Shown: positions 1 through 11,586, counted from the first letter of the stretch. The stretch is 64,000 nt of DNA from Heloderma charlesbogerti (GCA_026122225.1 JANEZZ010001845.1:124001-188000); one strand, 5' to 3'. Notes: generated by a model from the letters alone, not told the origin. Numbers and translations: made by a program.

Positions 1-830
1 GCAGGCCAAGGAATAAGATTCCCAGCATCCTTGAGAAACTACAGTTCCCAGTATTCTTTTGGAAAAGGCCATGGCAGTTAGACTGGCATAGAATGGATGG
101 CAATTCGTGGTGGCCTCTGCTTTTTCACTATTAACCTTGAGCAGATTCAGAAATGGGCGTTGACTTTGCTTCTAGACTGAACGTTTTCGGAACTGTTCAT
201 ATCTGGAACAGCTAGAACCACACCTGCTCATTTTGATAAGTAAGGCTGCGTTGGCATCATCCCTTAGAGGGAAACCATCGTATTATCATGTATGTATTTT
301 TCACACTATCATGCAGTTGTGAAAGGCACAGACAAAGCTTCTGCTCAAAATGGATGAAGGCACCTTTGCCCTTTCTTTTGTTGTCTGGCTCACTCACTGG
401 GAAACGTTGCCTCTCTTTCCACAAAGACTCCTTTCCTTTTGAAATGTAGATGTAATTTTAAACATCAACAAATCAACAGGACTCACATGGAGAAGATAAC
501 AAGATACCCATGGCCTTCTATAATTACAATTGATTTTCTATCACAGATCGCATTAGGAAGAATTTCTGTGCTGCTTGTTTCATGTTAGCCAAGTTAATAC
601 CAAACAAACTTCAAATGGTTTGTAGTAGTAGATTTTGTAATCTTGTCTTGTATCACCTTTCCTAGTTCTAATTGTTTCAATCTTGATTTCAAATTCAAGT
701 TTCAAGGTCCTCTTGGTGTTTTGGACTGGCTCAAATTTGTCCCTGCAAAACCCAATAGCCTTCCTGGAGCTCAGGAATTCTAAATTGTTACTTCAGATTT
801 CTCAGCCTATACCCTCCAACACTGCTTGTA
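1..830. other. Stretch without recognisable gene or repeat
   Basis: I see no exon-like reading frame, RNA gene or clear repeat here. The sequence is AT-rich with ordinary short homopolymer runs. It could be unique intronic or intergenic DNA or repeats too old to recognise by eye. Confidence 0.5.
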
Positions 831-950
831 ACATAGAACCATAGAACATTATAGTTGGAAGGGGCTTTGGAGGTCAACTAGTCCAACTCACTGCTCCAAC
901 TAGTCCAACTCACTGCTCCAACTAGTCCAACTCACTGCAGGAATCTTGCA
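831..950 (-). repeat. CR1 LINE 3' end, 5'-truncated
   Basis: The plus strand begins with two ATAGAA units followed by TTGGAAGGGGCTTTGGAGG and GTCCAACTCACTGC, the reverse complement of the typical sauropsid CR1 3' end. Within it, a 22-bp unit starting TAGTCCAACTCACTGC is repeated about 2.7 times (879-938), which is not part of ordinary CR1 and must be a local expansion. Only the last hundred or so bases of the LINE are present, so there is no coding potential. Confidence 0.75.
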
Positions 951-954
951 ACTA

Positions 955-1310
955 AAACCACGGCAGGCAACCTTTTTGCATAGTGGGCACATTTGAGGAA
1001 CTCTCCTGGGCACCACCACAAAATGGCTGTCATGGAAGGTGTGGCAAAGGGCAAGTAACCTTCCCAACACACTGAGTAAAAGGCAGAGATGAGGTCTGAA
1101 TTCCAACACACTAAGCAACTCCTTTGAACCCACAGATTTCAGCACCAACACAAACCAACACAAAGATTCCAGCAGCCAGTAAGAAAACAAGTTCATTAAA
1201 AAGAAGAAGAAGCAAAACTGGGAGGGGTAGGGCACCTTAGCAGTGCCAAGAAAGGTGTCTGGGTGTGCACTGGTGCCCATGGGAACCACACTACCTACTC
1301 CTGAATGAGA
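955..1310. repeat. Degenerate palindromic MITE-like repeat
   Basis: The block opens CAGGCAACC, carries GTGGGCAC in its left part and GTGCCCATGG with ACTCCTG in its right part, so the two ends are imperfect inverted repeats. A block with similar text (ATGGCTGT, CTCCTTTGAACCCA, TTGGTGCCC) occurs at 59,405-59,800, supporting a dispersed family. Ends and TSD are not clear. A hAT-type nonautonomous element is the likeliest reading, by inference. Confidence 0.35.
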
Positions 1311-1789
1311 GCATCCCTGGCAGATGGTAATCAGGTTCTGCTTAAGTACCCCCAGCAAAGGAGAACCAACTTGGGATGTATGGACTCTGTACCATCCATT
1401 CCATCTGTGTTTCGCAGATTGTCAGGAGCCATTTGTTCCACCGTCCACTAGCAAATGGATGTGATTTTTTTTTCATCATGAGGAAAAATATGCAATTACA
1501 TAAGATGTTTCGTAACAACTGACATAACTGACCTTAGTACATAACATTTACTGTATTGTCCCCCATTCCGTTCAACTTTTCCTTAGCAGAAACTTGCATA
1601 TTTTTCTACAAATCAATATGCATAAATTTTGGGAAAGTAAAAAACAAAACAAAATCCGAAAGTCCATGGACTCTGCATGGCCTGAGGGGGTAGTTCCACA
1701 GTGGATTCCACAGGTCAGATTCTTAGAAATCCGAGCTCATTTTGGTCCATCTCAAATTCCTCCACCATCCCCAGAGCCAACCATTTTCA

Positions 1790-2070
1790 GAAGCAGCCTG
1801 TTCTAATGTCAAACAGCTCTTACTGTTAGGAGGTTTCCCCAAAGTTTAGCTGAAATCTGTTTCCCTGTAGTTTCCACCCATTGGTTCCAGGCTTGCCTCT
1901 GGAGAAACAGGGGACAAGTCCGTTCCATCTTCTGCACGGCAGCATTTCAGCTATTTGAAGACTGCTATCATATCTCCCCTGTGTCTTGTTTTCTCCAGGC
2001 AAAACATACCCAGCTGTCTTCCAACCATTCCTCATAAGGTTTGCTTTCCTGTTATACCCCTCTTCTCAGG
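1790..2070 (-). repeat. CR1-group LINE fragment (ORF2 C-terminus)
   Basis: On the minus strand a short frame contains TNGWKLQGNRFQLNFGE, which resembles the C-terminal segment seen in the two better CR1 copies in this window (GLKLQEARFQLNIRK and GLKLQEARFRLNIRK). The frame is short and interrupted, so this is a dead fragment. It is more diverged than the copies at 6.0 and 55.7 kb and probably belongs to another CR1 or L3 subfamily. Confidence 0.6.
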
Positions 2071-3524
2071 TCATGGCCTGAGAGGTCCCCTTCCATTACA
2101 GAGTCTCTATGCTGTCTCCTGTATTTGTTTATTCTTTTGTAGGCTGTCCTCCACTGACCTAAAAAAAAGGGAACTTGGTTTGGGGTTAAAGCTATATCAG
2201 AAAAAACAGAATTGCCATGCAAAATATTTTCTACAATTGAAAATATACCCCAGCTTCTTCAGTGTGTGAAGTGGCAAGTTGTACACTGCATGGCACTGTA
2301 GCATTGATGCATGCACATCCTTTGTTATCTACATGTGCATTACAGACAGAGAATATATAAAGTGCATCAGGGACCCTCAGAAATGTAGTCCAGGCCTGGG
2401 GACCCTGAGACAACTGCATTTCCCAAGCTCCCTAGTTCCTGGGATGTTGCCAAAGTGAAGTTGATTCCAGGTGGCAGGGAGAGGGAGGAAGGCCCCCTTC
2501 CCTCCCTGTTGCCACAGGTGCTACCGCCACTAGGTCAGGAGGGTTGGGGGTCAGCGGGGAGAAAACTTGGGGAATGTACAGGTAACTGTCCCTGATAAAA
2601 AGGAATTTAGAACTTGGGGGGGATAACTCCCCCCCCATTGCTCTAAAATGTCAATTGCCAATCTGAAATTGAGCATGGGGTAATTTACCTATCACTAAAG
2701 ATCACACGAGCCTCTTCAGTGATGGAATTGTAGGAGAATGCAGCCTTCCTCGAACAACACAATGATGTTTGTCTGGGAAGTCAACTCTCATTTGTGGGAT
2801 TAGCATCTCTGAGAGCCTGCTGAGAGGTGGTCACTCGTTGCTCAACAACAAATTGTTTCCCAGTGTGTATCAGTTTGTTGTCATTTCCCTCTGAATCTCT
2901 CTCCTATCCTTCAGGTGAGTTCTATGCATTGTGCAGGCATCTCAATAGCACATGTGGTTTGGTTCCTTCTTTGCCCCAGTTCTTTCAGTATTAATCAGAC
3001 CTTTTATTTGGTTAGCATATTGTCTCACTTGCTGAGCATCCTTTAATATGTGCAAAGTAGATACTATCTTGTCTCCCACCACACCACATCTTTAAATGCA
3101 GCCTGTATATTTTATCTCCTAGGGTGTCCTGAACGGTAACAGGCAGCACACTCAGCAAAGCCTCAAAGCCAGGGCTGCCCAACCTCGTCATCTCCCTCAG
3201 CTCCCATTCTGCAGTCCCATCGTTGCTGCGTCACAATGCTGTTCAGCTCATTCGCATTCCCCCTGGCACCTGCCAGGTTCCTGCAGCTCTGTGGAGTAAC
3301 CCTCCGATGGCTCTTCAACATAAACAGACGATCCCTTTGCATCCCTTTGCATGCTCCGTTTCTACAACAGAGGACGGATCCCTGAAGTCCCTCCACCACC
3401 CTGTGTTCTGCAGGGGAACCAAAAGTACTCCTGCAGTTTTGGGTTTGCTTGCCTAAGTTGCCTTCATTCCAGAAGGATCATCTAATCTCCTCCTTTAAAA
3501 ATCTCCTACACGAGCATTTATTTC
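2071..3524. other. Stretch without recognisable gene
   Basis: Several short open frames occur on both strands between about 2,230 and 3,460, but none shows a known domain, splice context or codon pattern. No repeat is clear enough to name. Confidence 0.45.
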
Positions 3525-3650
3525 TGTTATTTTGCCAAAGCTCTCTGGGCAGTTCACATAAAACATAGCACAAAAATAATCATTGTCATTGTCAGCAGCA
3601 AAAACAACATCAAAAACAACAGCTACAAAATAAACCTCACTTGTGCTAAG
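3525..3650 (-). repeat. L2-type LINE 3' UTR fragment
   Basis: The phrase GCCAAAGCTCTCTGGGCAGT followed by AAACATAGCACAAAAATAAT matches the minus-strand 3' UTR text shared with the longer L2 copies at 14,640 and 31,850. Only noncoding 3' sequence is present. Confidence 0.55.
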
Positions 3651-3734
3651 GCCTAAAATGAAAACAGTTCACCCCCCTTTTTTTAAACGAAGGACTAAAA
3701 AAGGATCTCCCTCTATCCTTGCTGAGGCATCGTC

Positions 3735-4069
3735 ATGCCTGAACAGGGAACTGCAGTACAGGCAGGGGGCAGAGAGCCATGCCTGCCACCTCTCCTTGCT
3801 CCAACTTCCCATGTCGAGTGGGAAAGTAGGAAGGGTTTTCCAGGTGCATTTGGCTGAACCAATGGAGAAGCTTGTGCATCATCAGGAACACTGCTTCTAC
3901 ACGACTCATGTTCAAGCACAGAGGCCCCTACCAATGTTCAAGTAAACCCACATGGGAGTCCCCCTCAAATCTTCCTGCTCAGCAGAGGAAGGTTGAGAGC
4001 AGAGAGGGTGGCCTGCCCATGTGGGGATGTGGGCAGCTCAGTATGTGCTGCAATTCCCTGTTCAGGCAT
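3735..4069. repeat. 335-bp foldback (inverted-repeat) element
   Basis: The left end ATGCCTGAACAGGGAACTGC (3,735) is matched in inverted orientation by GCAATTCCCTGTTCAGGCAT ending at 4,069. Inner parts also pair loosely (GGCAGG against CCTGCC, CCCACATGGG against CCCATGTGGGG). The structure is a nonautonomous DNA transposon with terminal inverted repeats of about 20 bp. It has no coding potential, and open frames across it are by-products of the palindrome. Superfamily not assigned. Confidence 0.55.
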
Positions 4070-4469
4070 AACATCTGAACAGGGCTTGTGTGTGTCCACC
4101 TTCTCTTTCTGATCTGCTTTGACCCATGTGAGTAGGAGAGATCTCATCTGAAAACTGAGCAGAGGACAACGCAATAGAGTGGGATTGTTCCCTGAGAGCC
4201 AGGAGCTCATTACACTGAGCACACGCCCAGGACTTCTGTCCAGCTGGCAGATAGTCATATATGCGGTGACAGCAGTGGAGGCAGCCGTGGCAGGAAGTGA
4301 GGGGAGCTGTGGTGCTGCCCATCTTCCTGCCTCTGCCACCATCACCACCATCACTGTGCACAACTTGACTTGTCTCCCTGTCCATGGTGGTGATAGCGCA
4401 GCAGCAGCGGCAGGGAGGGCGGGCAATGCCACAGCTCCCCTCCCTTCCTGTCACTGCTGCCACCATGTG

Positions 4470-4779
4470 CAGTTTGCATAACTTGGGCAAATTATGGCCA
4501 TAATTTGCGAGATTTGCACAAATTGTGGCTGTAAAGTGCTTGGTGTGCATCTGAGCACTTTAAAGTTGCAATTTGTGCAAATTACGCTAATTATGGCCAT
4601 TATTTGCCTGAGTTACACAAATTGTGGCTGAAATTTGTTTCTTGCCCTTTTTACATGAAATAGGGAAAACTATGAGTTCCGGCTGGCTCAGCTCACAAAT
4701 TCAAGCCAAGTGGGGGCTCCGGGGAAAACTGTCAAGCTCCAAGAGGGCCAGATTTTTCTGCTACAGAGACATCCCTACA
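4470..4779. repeat. hAT-type MITE remnant (ATTATGGCC family)
   Basis: Repeated, partly inverted units such as GCAAATTATGGCCATAATTTG and CACAAATTGTGGCTG are followed by CAGAGACATCCCTA, the right terminus shared by this window's hAT-type MITEs. Similar blocks lie at 9,290, 46,190, 58,600 and 63,400. The left terminus is not clear. Confidence 0.5.
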
Positions 4780-5209
4780 AGGGGCTAAGTCCCTTTCTGT
4801 GTGTTGTTGTTTAAACTAAATGAAAAGAAAAGCTGAACTTTCAAACTTGGGATGAGTCTATTTCAGAACTTTAGTTTCTGAGCTGCCCTATAAGGCCAAA
4901 AACCTGATCCTGCACAGAGCCCAAACTGAAGCTAGCCTACACTTTTTTTGTTCATTAGCAGACTCTTCCATTCACTGGGCTTGCACAGCGGCCTTTGTCA
5001 ATGTGGAGCTATGTGTTGCTCGTATTGGTCTTCTCTAAACTTGAATTTAGTTTAGGTATGTGGTTGAGGTTCTCTTCAACTACTCAGGAATCTCTATTAG
5101 AGCAGGACTGCAAGAATTCTAAGTTCCTGTTAGATTTTCCCCCTGGGATTTTGCTTACAAATGTAAGTTAGTAAAAAGTTACCATTCCGGGATTTAGCTC
5201 TCTTTGTGG

Positions 5210-5656
5210 TAGGGATGGGAGAACTCACCTCATCCTGCTTCATGCGCCACTCACCGGAACCTCACGAGCTGCTCACCAGACCCTCTTGCCAAGCTGACAT
5301 TTTGTGCAAAAATGGAGGCTTGGCCTTTTATGGAAAGGCTGATTTTGCACAAATGGTGGCTGTAAAGAGGCCCATTTGCACAAAGTTCCACATAGACCAT
5401 TTATATTTGTAATTTTGCATAAATGGCCTCTTGATGACTGTCGATCACCAAAATCAGCCTTAATGTAAGAGGCCAAGCCACCATTTTTTTGCAAAATGGC
5501 AGCTCGGCAAAGGAGCAGGGATCCCAGCACTTGCCCAATTCAGCACGTGCTGCTGCAGCAGGCAGACGTGGTGATCTGTGGACTGGTGTCTGCGGGGCCA
5601 AGCTGGTGAGAAATCACCATGTTTCGAGCCCCAACCAGATGCTTGCAACATCCCTG
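5210..5656. mobile_element. hAT-type MITE, 447 bp, with 8-bp TSD
   Basis: It begins TAGGGATG and ends CATCCCTG. Flanking 8-mers are CTTTGTGG and CCTTGTGG, matching at 7 of 8 positions. The interior is a foldback: CCAAGCTGACATTTTGTGCA near the left pairs with TTTGCAAAATGGCAGCTCGG on the right. There is no transposase. An 8-bp TSD with these termini fits the hAT superfamily; the element would depend on a transposase elsewhere in the genome. Confidence 0.8.
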
Positions 5657-6019
5657 CCTTGTGGTGCCCTTTTGAGGCTTCAGGGGATTATTTATACATT
5701 TAAATGAATTTTAAAGGATTGCCTCAAATAATTTAATACATGGATAAGTAAATGGCGCTTACCTTCTCCTTCTGCTGGTGCTTGCTTGCGGGCCGACGCT
5801 TTGTCACTGGGCTCCTCCTGCTGTAAACAGACCCTATTTAAAGGGTCTGGCAGTAGCAGCCATCTCAGAGCAAGTGGCTGCAAATAGGGCTGATGGTTAG
5901 TGGTTTGTCACTGACCATCATCCAGCAAGAATGAGCTTAGGCCCTTCCCTGAAAAGACAAAAAGGTCACTGGATCCCCATGCATGATTAAGACAGCTAGC
6001 CAATCAGTCAATCAACAAG

Positions 6020-6680
6020 CAAACATCTAGAATGGATGGAGGCTCCATTCAATGTGACAAGGCTGCAAAAAAGGCCAGTGCTCTTTTGGGCTGCATTCAT
6101 AGAAGCATAGCTTCCAAATCCCGGGAAGTACTAGCTCCCCTCTACTCAGCACTGGTTGGGCCTCATCTGGAGTACTGCATCCAGTTCTGGGCACCACATT
6201 TTAAGAAGGATGCAGACAAACTGGAGAGGGTTCAGAGGAGGGCAACGAGGATTATCAGGGGACTGGAAACAAAGCCCTATGAAGACAGACTGAAAGAACT
6301 GGGCATGTTTAGCCTTGAGAAGAGAAGACTGAGGGGAGATATGATAGCGCTCTTCAAGTACTTGAAAGGCTGTCACAGAGAGGAAGGCCAGCATCTCTTC
6401 TCGATCATGCCAGAGTGCAGGACACAGAGTCATGGGCTCAAATTACAAGAAGCCAGATTCCAGCTGAACATCAGGAAAAGCTTCCTAACTGTTAGATCAA
6501 TATGACAATGGAACCCATTCCCCAGGGAGGCGGTGGGCTCTCCCACACTGGAGGCATTCAAGACAAGGCTGGGCAGCCATCTGTCGGGGATGCACTTGGA
6601 TTCCTGCACTGAGCAGGGGGTTGGACTCAGTTGTCTTGTAGGCCCCTTCCAACCCTACTATTCTGTAATTCTATGAGGTA
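6020..6680 (+). pseudogene. CR1 LINE, 5'-truncated ORF2 C-terminus plus 3' UTR
   Basis: The frame from 6,032 encodes the CR1 ORF2 C-terminal domain downstream of the reverse transcriptase: AAKKASALLGCIHRSIASK, GPHLEYCIQFWAPHFKKD, LERVQRRATRIIRGLETKPYE. After RSI an in-frame TGA (6,503-6,505) stands where the copy at 55.7 kb reads arginine, consistent with a CGA to TGA change. The frame then continues as QWNPFPREAVGSPTLEAFKT. The 3' end, after CCTTCCAACCCTACTATTCT, is the CR1 terminal repeat ATTCTATGAGG. The element lacks endonuclease and RT core, so it is a dead 5'-truncated insertion. Confidence 0.9.
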
Positions 6681-7482
6681 CTGGTAATATTTAAGCCAAT
6701 TGGTGTGAAGGATCTTCTATCTTGCAATGTTCCTGGAAGATTTCAGAAACAGTCAGTTCCAGCAGTGTACTCTGTGTTCAATGGAAAGAGATAAAGTGCA
6801 GTCTTAAAATACACCCAGGGATGAACAGAACATAGTAATTAATATTCAAGGAAGAGACAAATTGATGTGTAGGAAGCAAACTTGCATCTTCCTCTGCAAC
6901 CTAGTGCATTTCACAGGCAAGCTGTACTTTAAGTAGCTATTTGTATGCTTGTGGCAAGTTACATCTTCTATGCCCAAACAACAACAACAACAACAATACA
7001 ACCACCACCACTCCTGGACTCATGGCAAGTAAGGAGGCAGGCAGGAGGGGGCTCAGGGCAGTAGTAACTAAGAGTATTACTGGTGCCCTCACAGTAGTAA
7101 GTAAAAGGCAAACAAACACACACCTGACCAAATTTATGTTCCTTTACAATTCCTGAATTTTAAAATAACAGCTATTTTATATTTTATTAATAAGTGTTAA
7201 TAATTAATAATAATGATTTTCAGTGTCTCTTGAAGAGGGGAGGTTCTTTTTTTTCATTTTTCACATATGTTTGGGTGTGATATGGATTGGAAAAAGACAC
7301 AGTGGACTGCAGAAATTCTCCTCCCCCCATTCCACAGCTTGCAAAATTCCAGAAAAAGAATGGATTCTGATATTTGAGTTCTATCCTTTTCAATGAATCA
7401 TGTGAAATGGAATCTCAAAATCCCAGATTAGATCCGGGAGAGGCAGGTTTCAATGATGACAACAGTTCCTCTTGCTGATGAA
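6681..7482. other. Stretch without gene; short AAC microsatellite
   Basis: No gene is seen. A short AAC/CCA-rich microsatellite lies at about 6,977-7,012 and an ATT-rich run at about 7,160-7,215. Open frames here run through simple repeat and are not credible genes. Confidence 0.45.
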
Positions 7483-7862
7483 CAGGGATGGGTGAATCAG
7501 CAATGCTTTAATTGACCAAGTGTCATCACATTTCTCCAAGCTTCACCCCAGAGTTCATCCCATTGATTTTTGTGCTTGATTGTGAACTTTGTTGTTGTTG
7601 CTGTTCAGGCCAGGGAGGAAAAGTGCACATGTTTAAAGTGTGCACCCAAATGTGCGTGTCCCCCCCAGACTAAGGTGTAAAGATGGGTATGTTCTCAAAA
7701 TCTATGTTTTTAAAAAAGGGCTTTTTTTTCCAAACATGAATGCAAGTTCAGGAACATACAAGCTTTTCCTGAAAAAAATTGCTTGCATTTGCATTTGAGT
7801 TTGGGGTGTGTGAACAGGGCAAATTCAGGTCAAAACCCAAATGACATTCTCATACATCCCTA
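7483..7862. mobile_element. hAT-type MITE, 380 bp
   Basis: The left end is CAGGGATGGGTGAATCAGCA and the right end is TCTCATACATCCCTA. The flanking 8-mers CTGATGAA and CTGATAAT agree at 6 of 8 positions. The interior is AT-rich with motifs like TTGCTTGCATTTGCATTTG. It is noncoding and belongs to the group ending CATACATCCCTA also seen near 10,171 and 52,544. Confidence 0.7.
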
Positions 7863-8920
7863 CTGATAATTGTCCCAAACATGTGATACCAGCATGTGGA
7901 ATATGTGGAGAAAGAAATGGACTGCTTTTGTATATATCTTAACAGTCCTGTTTTCCTTTGCCATAGTTAACCAATATTTTGATTTCAGAAAAATTCACCA
8001 TGTTGTGTAGTCATTACAAGCAACTGAAACCTGAGGTTTTGCTCTGTGTCCAGCCCTCTTTGTATCTGAGAGATTCCAGTCACAAGAGGGGGAGTATTTT
8101 GCTTGTCTTTGATCACATCTCCTGCCACTGAGAACCAATCTGAATGTCTAAGTTGAGAAGAAACATCAACCTTCTCAGGCATGACTAAGAGACTGAAAGC
8201 AATTCCACTGAATCAATAGCAGACTGTTTTCCACAGTGGCTTATTTCACACACCCTGTGACTAACTATGCACATTCCCCATCTAATAAGTGAAAGTGTTT
8301 AATGCAACGGACTTACTAGGCTTTCAAATAATCACTTTTTCTTTTCTTTTTTTGCAGAAAGTCATAAATGCGTTCCGTTAAATTCAGATGATAGCTGTAA
8401 GAGCTATTACGTTAATCAAATATGAAGGCAGCTTGCTCTTTGCTTTTAATTAATAAATTATGCAGTGTTGTGCAAGCTACAAGATTCCATCAGGGTCACA
8501 GTGAAGTATGTGCCCTGTGACCCTCTACTGAAATTAACAAATCTGAGCCAGAGGCATTTGTAGTCATCAAACCAAGTTAGTGTCTCAGAATATCTTGTAC
8601 ATTACAGTGTCCATTCTCGGGAGCAGTGCTGATGTTCCTTTTTCAGGCCACGTATCCTATTGAAAGTGAGGGACCTGTCAGGCCTCAGCAAAGGTGAGGC
8701 TGTCAAATTTCAGGACCATGAGGGACTTGGCTGTCAGTCCAAGTGGGATAGAAGCAGGTAGATTGGGCTATGCCAGCCTATTAGAAGGATCAGCCTTGCT
8801 ATTTAATAAATGGACATAGCAGGCATTATAGCCCCACAGTTTTGACAATTAGATTCCTAACTCTTTGTTTTCTGGAATTATGGCAGGAGGGAAGGGTAAT
8901 GTTGCTGTCAAACGTCAAAG
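7863..8920. other. Stretch without recognisable gene or repeat
   Basis: No coding frame is convincing. The part at about 8,340-8,470 is a compositionally even, AT-rich segment without repeat signature and is the sort of place where a conserved noncoding element could sit, but conservation cannot be judged from one sequence. Confidence 0.4.
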
Positions 8921-8924
8921 AGAC

Positions 8925-9050
8925 GTTGGAGGTACCTGGTTTGGATTTCAACTCCCATCAGCCCAAGCCAGCATGGCCAATGGTCAGGGATACTTGGAGC
9001 TGTAGTCCAGAACAATTTAAGGGCAACACATTGGGGAAGATTGGGTTAGA
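8925..9050. repeat. Palindromic repeat of the AACTCCCATCA family
   Basis: It contains CAACTCCCATCAGCCCAAGC, CATGGCCAATGGTCAGGGAT, then AGCTGTAGTCCAGAAC and ATTGGGGAAGATTGGG. The left and right parts are inverted copies of one arm. Relatives in this window lie at 23,870, 29,903, 61,385, 61,690 and 63,070. It is a common squamate short inverted-repeat element, noncoding, probably a hAT-type MITE. Confidence 0.6.
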
Positions 9051-9289
9051 GAATCTCTCCTCCCAGCAGCTACAAAACTGGTTATGTTGTGATCCCTAAT
9101 TGGCTAGGATTGCTGAAGAACACGACTCTCACTCTAAATTGAGCATGATGCTGGAGAAATCCTCAGTGGATAGAAATTAGGTCAGATTCCTAAGAATCTG
9201 ACCTCCAAAATCCGCAGCAAACTGGCTCTCCCTGCCTGTGCTGGCACCAGTAGGGAGGGTTGTGCCCTGCTTGCAGATTTCGTTTACAT

Positions 9290-9578
9290 TTTCCCTTTAA
9301 AAATGACAAGATACGTACATTGCATAAGCAGTTTGTGTATCTTGGGCAAATCACGGCTGCAAGTAGCGTATTTTATGCAAATTGAGACCATGAAGTGCTC
9401 AGTTATGCATAAATTGTGGCAATTTACATACCTTGCCATTTTTTAAAGGGGAGAAAAATCAGACAAAATCCACAAGCTGGACCAGGGCTCCAGGGAAATC
9501 CATCAAACCCCAGGAAGGCTGGATTTCACCATGACAGGCATCCTTCAGACCAGACCCAGGTGGGTCTACACATCCCTA
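9290..9578. repeat. hAT-type MITE remnant (ATTATGGCC family)
   Basis: It contains GGGCAAATCACGGCTGCAAG, TTATGCATAAATTGTGGC and the right end CTACACATCCCTA. The GGGCTCCAGGGAAA segment resembles GGGGCTCCGGGGAAA of the copy at 4,470. The left end is not clear and no TSD was found. Confidence 0.5.
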
Positions 9579-9949
9579 CTCTAAATGGGATTCATTTGCC
9601 CTAAACGACATGAAATAAAGAAGATAATTGACCAGAGAAGGGGCAGCAAACGGGGAGGAAGAAGTGGCTCTGAACACAGGTGAACAGTCATTCAGAAAAG
9701 ACAGGATTCAGGGGTTGGGGGATGTCACCTGGAACTCATTGCTCTTGAGTCAAAGGCAAACCTAGAGAACATGTGTCTCAGCACTAAAAGAAATCTAACT
9801 CCTGTGACCCTCTGATTCTGTACAGATACTAAGCACACACATTTTGAAAAAAAGGTAGGCAAAGGAGTGATGTTTGAGATCACTAGGATTACCTGAGCAT
9901 TGTCTCCCTGCTTGTCTTGTGCCCGATTCCCATTTGAGATCACATCTCA

Positions 9950-10171
9950 CTTTATGCAAATGGAAGATTTGTGCAAATCTGAAATTTTTGCAAATTTCCT
10001 CTACAGATTTGAGTGGGCAGTGGGGCTGATTCAGTCTACAGAGGAAATTTGTGCAACTCAAACTTGGAATCAGGAGCGAGGCAAACATTTCCGGCCAACT
10101 CGTGCTCAGGGCTTCAAACGGGGCATGCTTGTGTGTTTTGTGAGCAAAAACAAAATTCTCATACATCCCTA
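9950..10171. repeat. hAT-type MITE remnant
   Basis: Repeats of GTGCAAAT and the right end TTCTCATACATCCCTA place this in the TAGGGATG/CATCCCTA set. The left end is not found. Noncoding. Confidence 0.45.
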
Positions 10172-11068
10172 TTATAAGGACTAGAAACATTTTAATGGAA
10201 TCTGAGATTTTTAGTAAACTGATTTCTTTGCCCAGTAATGCCACATTGCACACTTTTCCTGAAGTCTCTCAGAAACACAGCATGCTTGCACTCAGGGTAT
10301 TCTGTCTCTGGCCCTCCACTTGATCCCCTGTAGAGGTGACCTACAGAGGTCTGTATTAAAACCTAAAAAGCTGTATCTGACCCTAATAAGATGACGTATT
10401 GGCCTATTATTAAAAATAGCCCTGTTGAGCCATTTTGCATTCTTGACAGTGTGCCACAGCGGTCATAAAGTTGCACTGTGTTTGTGTACTTCTTTCTCCC
10501 CCACCTCCCCAACCACCCCTTTCCTTTCCTGTTACTATCTTTGTTGCTGCAATAAATTAAATGTTGTTGGCAATGGATTTTGCCCTTGCCATGACAGCAA
10601 GGAAAGGGTCTGGGTGCTCTAATTTCTGTGTATTAATGGCTCCTGTAGGACAAAAGATTAGCATCCATGCCTCAAGACCTTGCCATGTGAAAGATGGGAC
10701 TAAAATGTTGTTTTACGGTGCAAAGCAGTTTTTCAATGCAGCAGTGGTTGACCTTTCTAAGGACAGAAATATCAGTTGCTCCACAGCTGCATGAAGGGGG
10801 AGAGAGACAGAGGGAGGAGGAGGAGGAGAGGGTCTTTTTGTCATCCCTTGGTAGAAAGCCAGCAAATGCCTCCTCTTGTTGGCTGATTTCCCTGCAGCTG
10901 ATCTACTTCCTGTCAGTAAATCTCAGTAACACTGGGGAATGTAAAGTAACAATGGGTGAACACCCCACCCCCATCCCCATTCAGATCAAAATGGCTACGA
11001 CCACTGGAATATGACCCCTGAGAGATTCTCCAGAATTGAATTCCGCACTCAGGTTGAAGGAGGTTCAG
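10172..11068. other. Stretch without recognisable gene
   Basis: Two overlapping short frames near 10,560-11,014 have no identifiable domain and include a purine-rich run (GAGGGAGGAGGAGGAGGAGA). I see no support for a gene. Confidence 0.45.
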
Positions 11069-11081
11069 CACCTTTGGATTA

Positions 11082-11429
11082 AAGGGAAAAGGTAAAGGTG
11101 TCCCCAACCAGTCGTGTCCGACTCTAGGGTGCGGTGCTCATCCCCGTTTCTAAGCCGAAGAGCCAGCGCTGTCTGAAGACGCTTCCGTGGTCATGTGGCC
11201 GGCATGACTGAACACCGAGGTGCACGGAACGCTGTTACCTTTCCCGCCAAAGCGGTGCCTATTTATCTACTTGCAATTTCTTGCTTTCAAACTGCTAGGT
11301 TGGCAGGAGCTGGGACTGAAGACGGCAGCTCACTCCGTCCCGCAGCACTCGGGTCTCGAACTGCTGACCTTCCAGTCTGCAGTTCAGCGTCTTAACCACT
11401 AAGCCACCGCGGTCCCTTAACCACTAATC
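11082..11429 (-). mobile_element. Sauria-type SINE, full length, perfect 13-bp TSD
   Basis: The element lies in minus orientation between two identical copies of CACCTTTGGATTA (11,069-11,081 and 11,430-11,442). Its tRNA-like head is on the right: the complement of GGTCTCGAACTGCTGACC contains a pol III B box close to GTTCGAGACC. Its 3' end on the left carries GTCGTGTCCGACTC, the same core as the 3' end of the BovB LINE at 25,800. By family knowledge Sauria SINEs are moved by BovB, which recognises this shared tail. The perfect TSD suggests the insertion is not very old. Noncoding. Confidence 0.88.
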
Positions 11430-11586
11430 CACCTTTGGATTACACCTACTTTATTAGCTTTTAGGTGACAAGTAAAGAAGATTATTTGATTCTTCGTAAC
11501 TTTTACTGGGTGGCATTTTAATGCAGCTGCTTGCTGGTTGATTCCTGCAGATCCATCATTTCATTGTTGGGGTCTTTTATGGTTCT

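Noticed and set aside
3965..4550. Overlapping 155- and 162-codon frames on the minus strand
   Set aside because: They cover a foldback element end and GC-rich DNA, have no domain, and are mirrored by open frames on the opposite strand.
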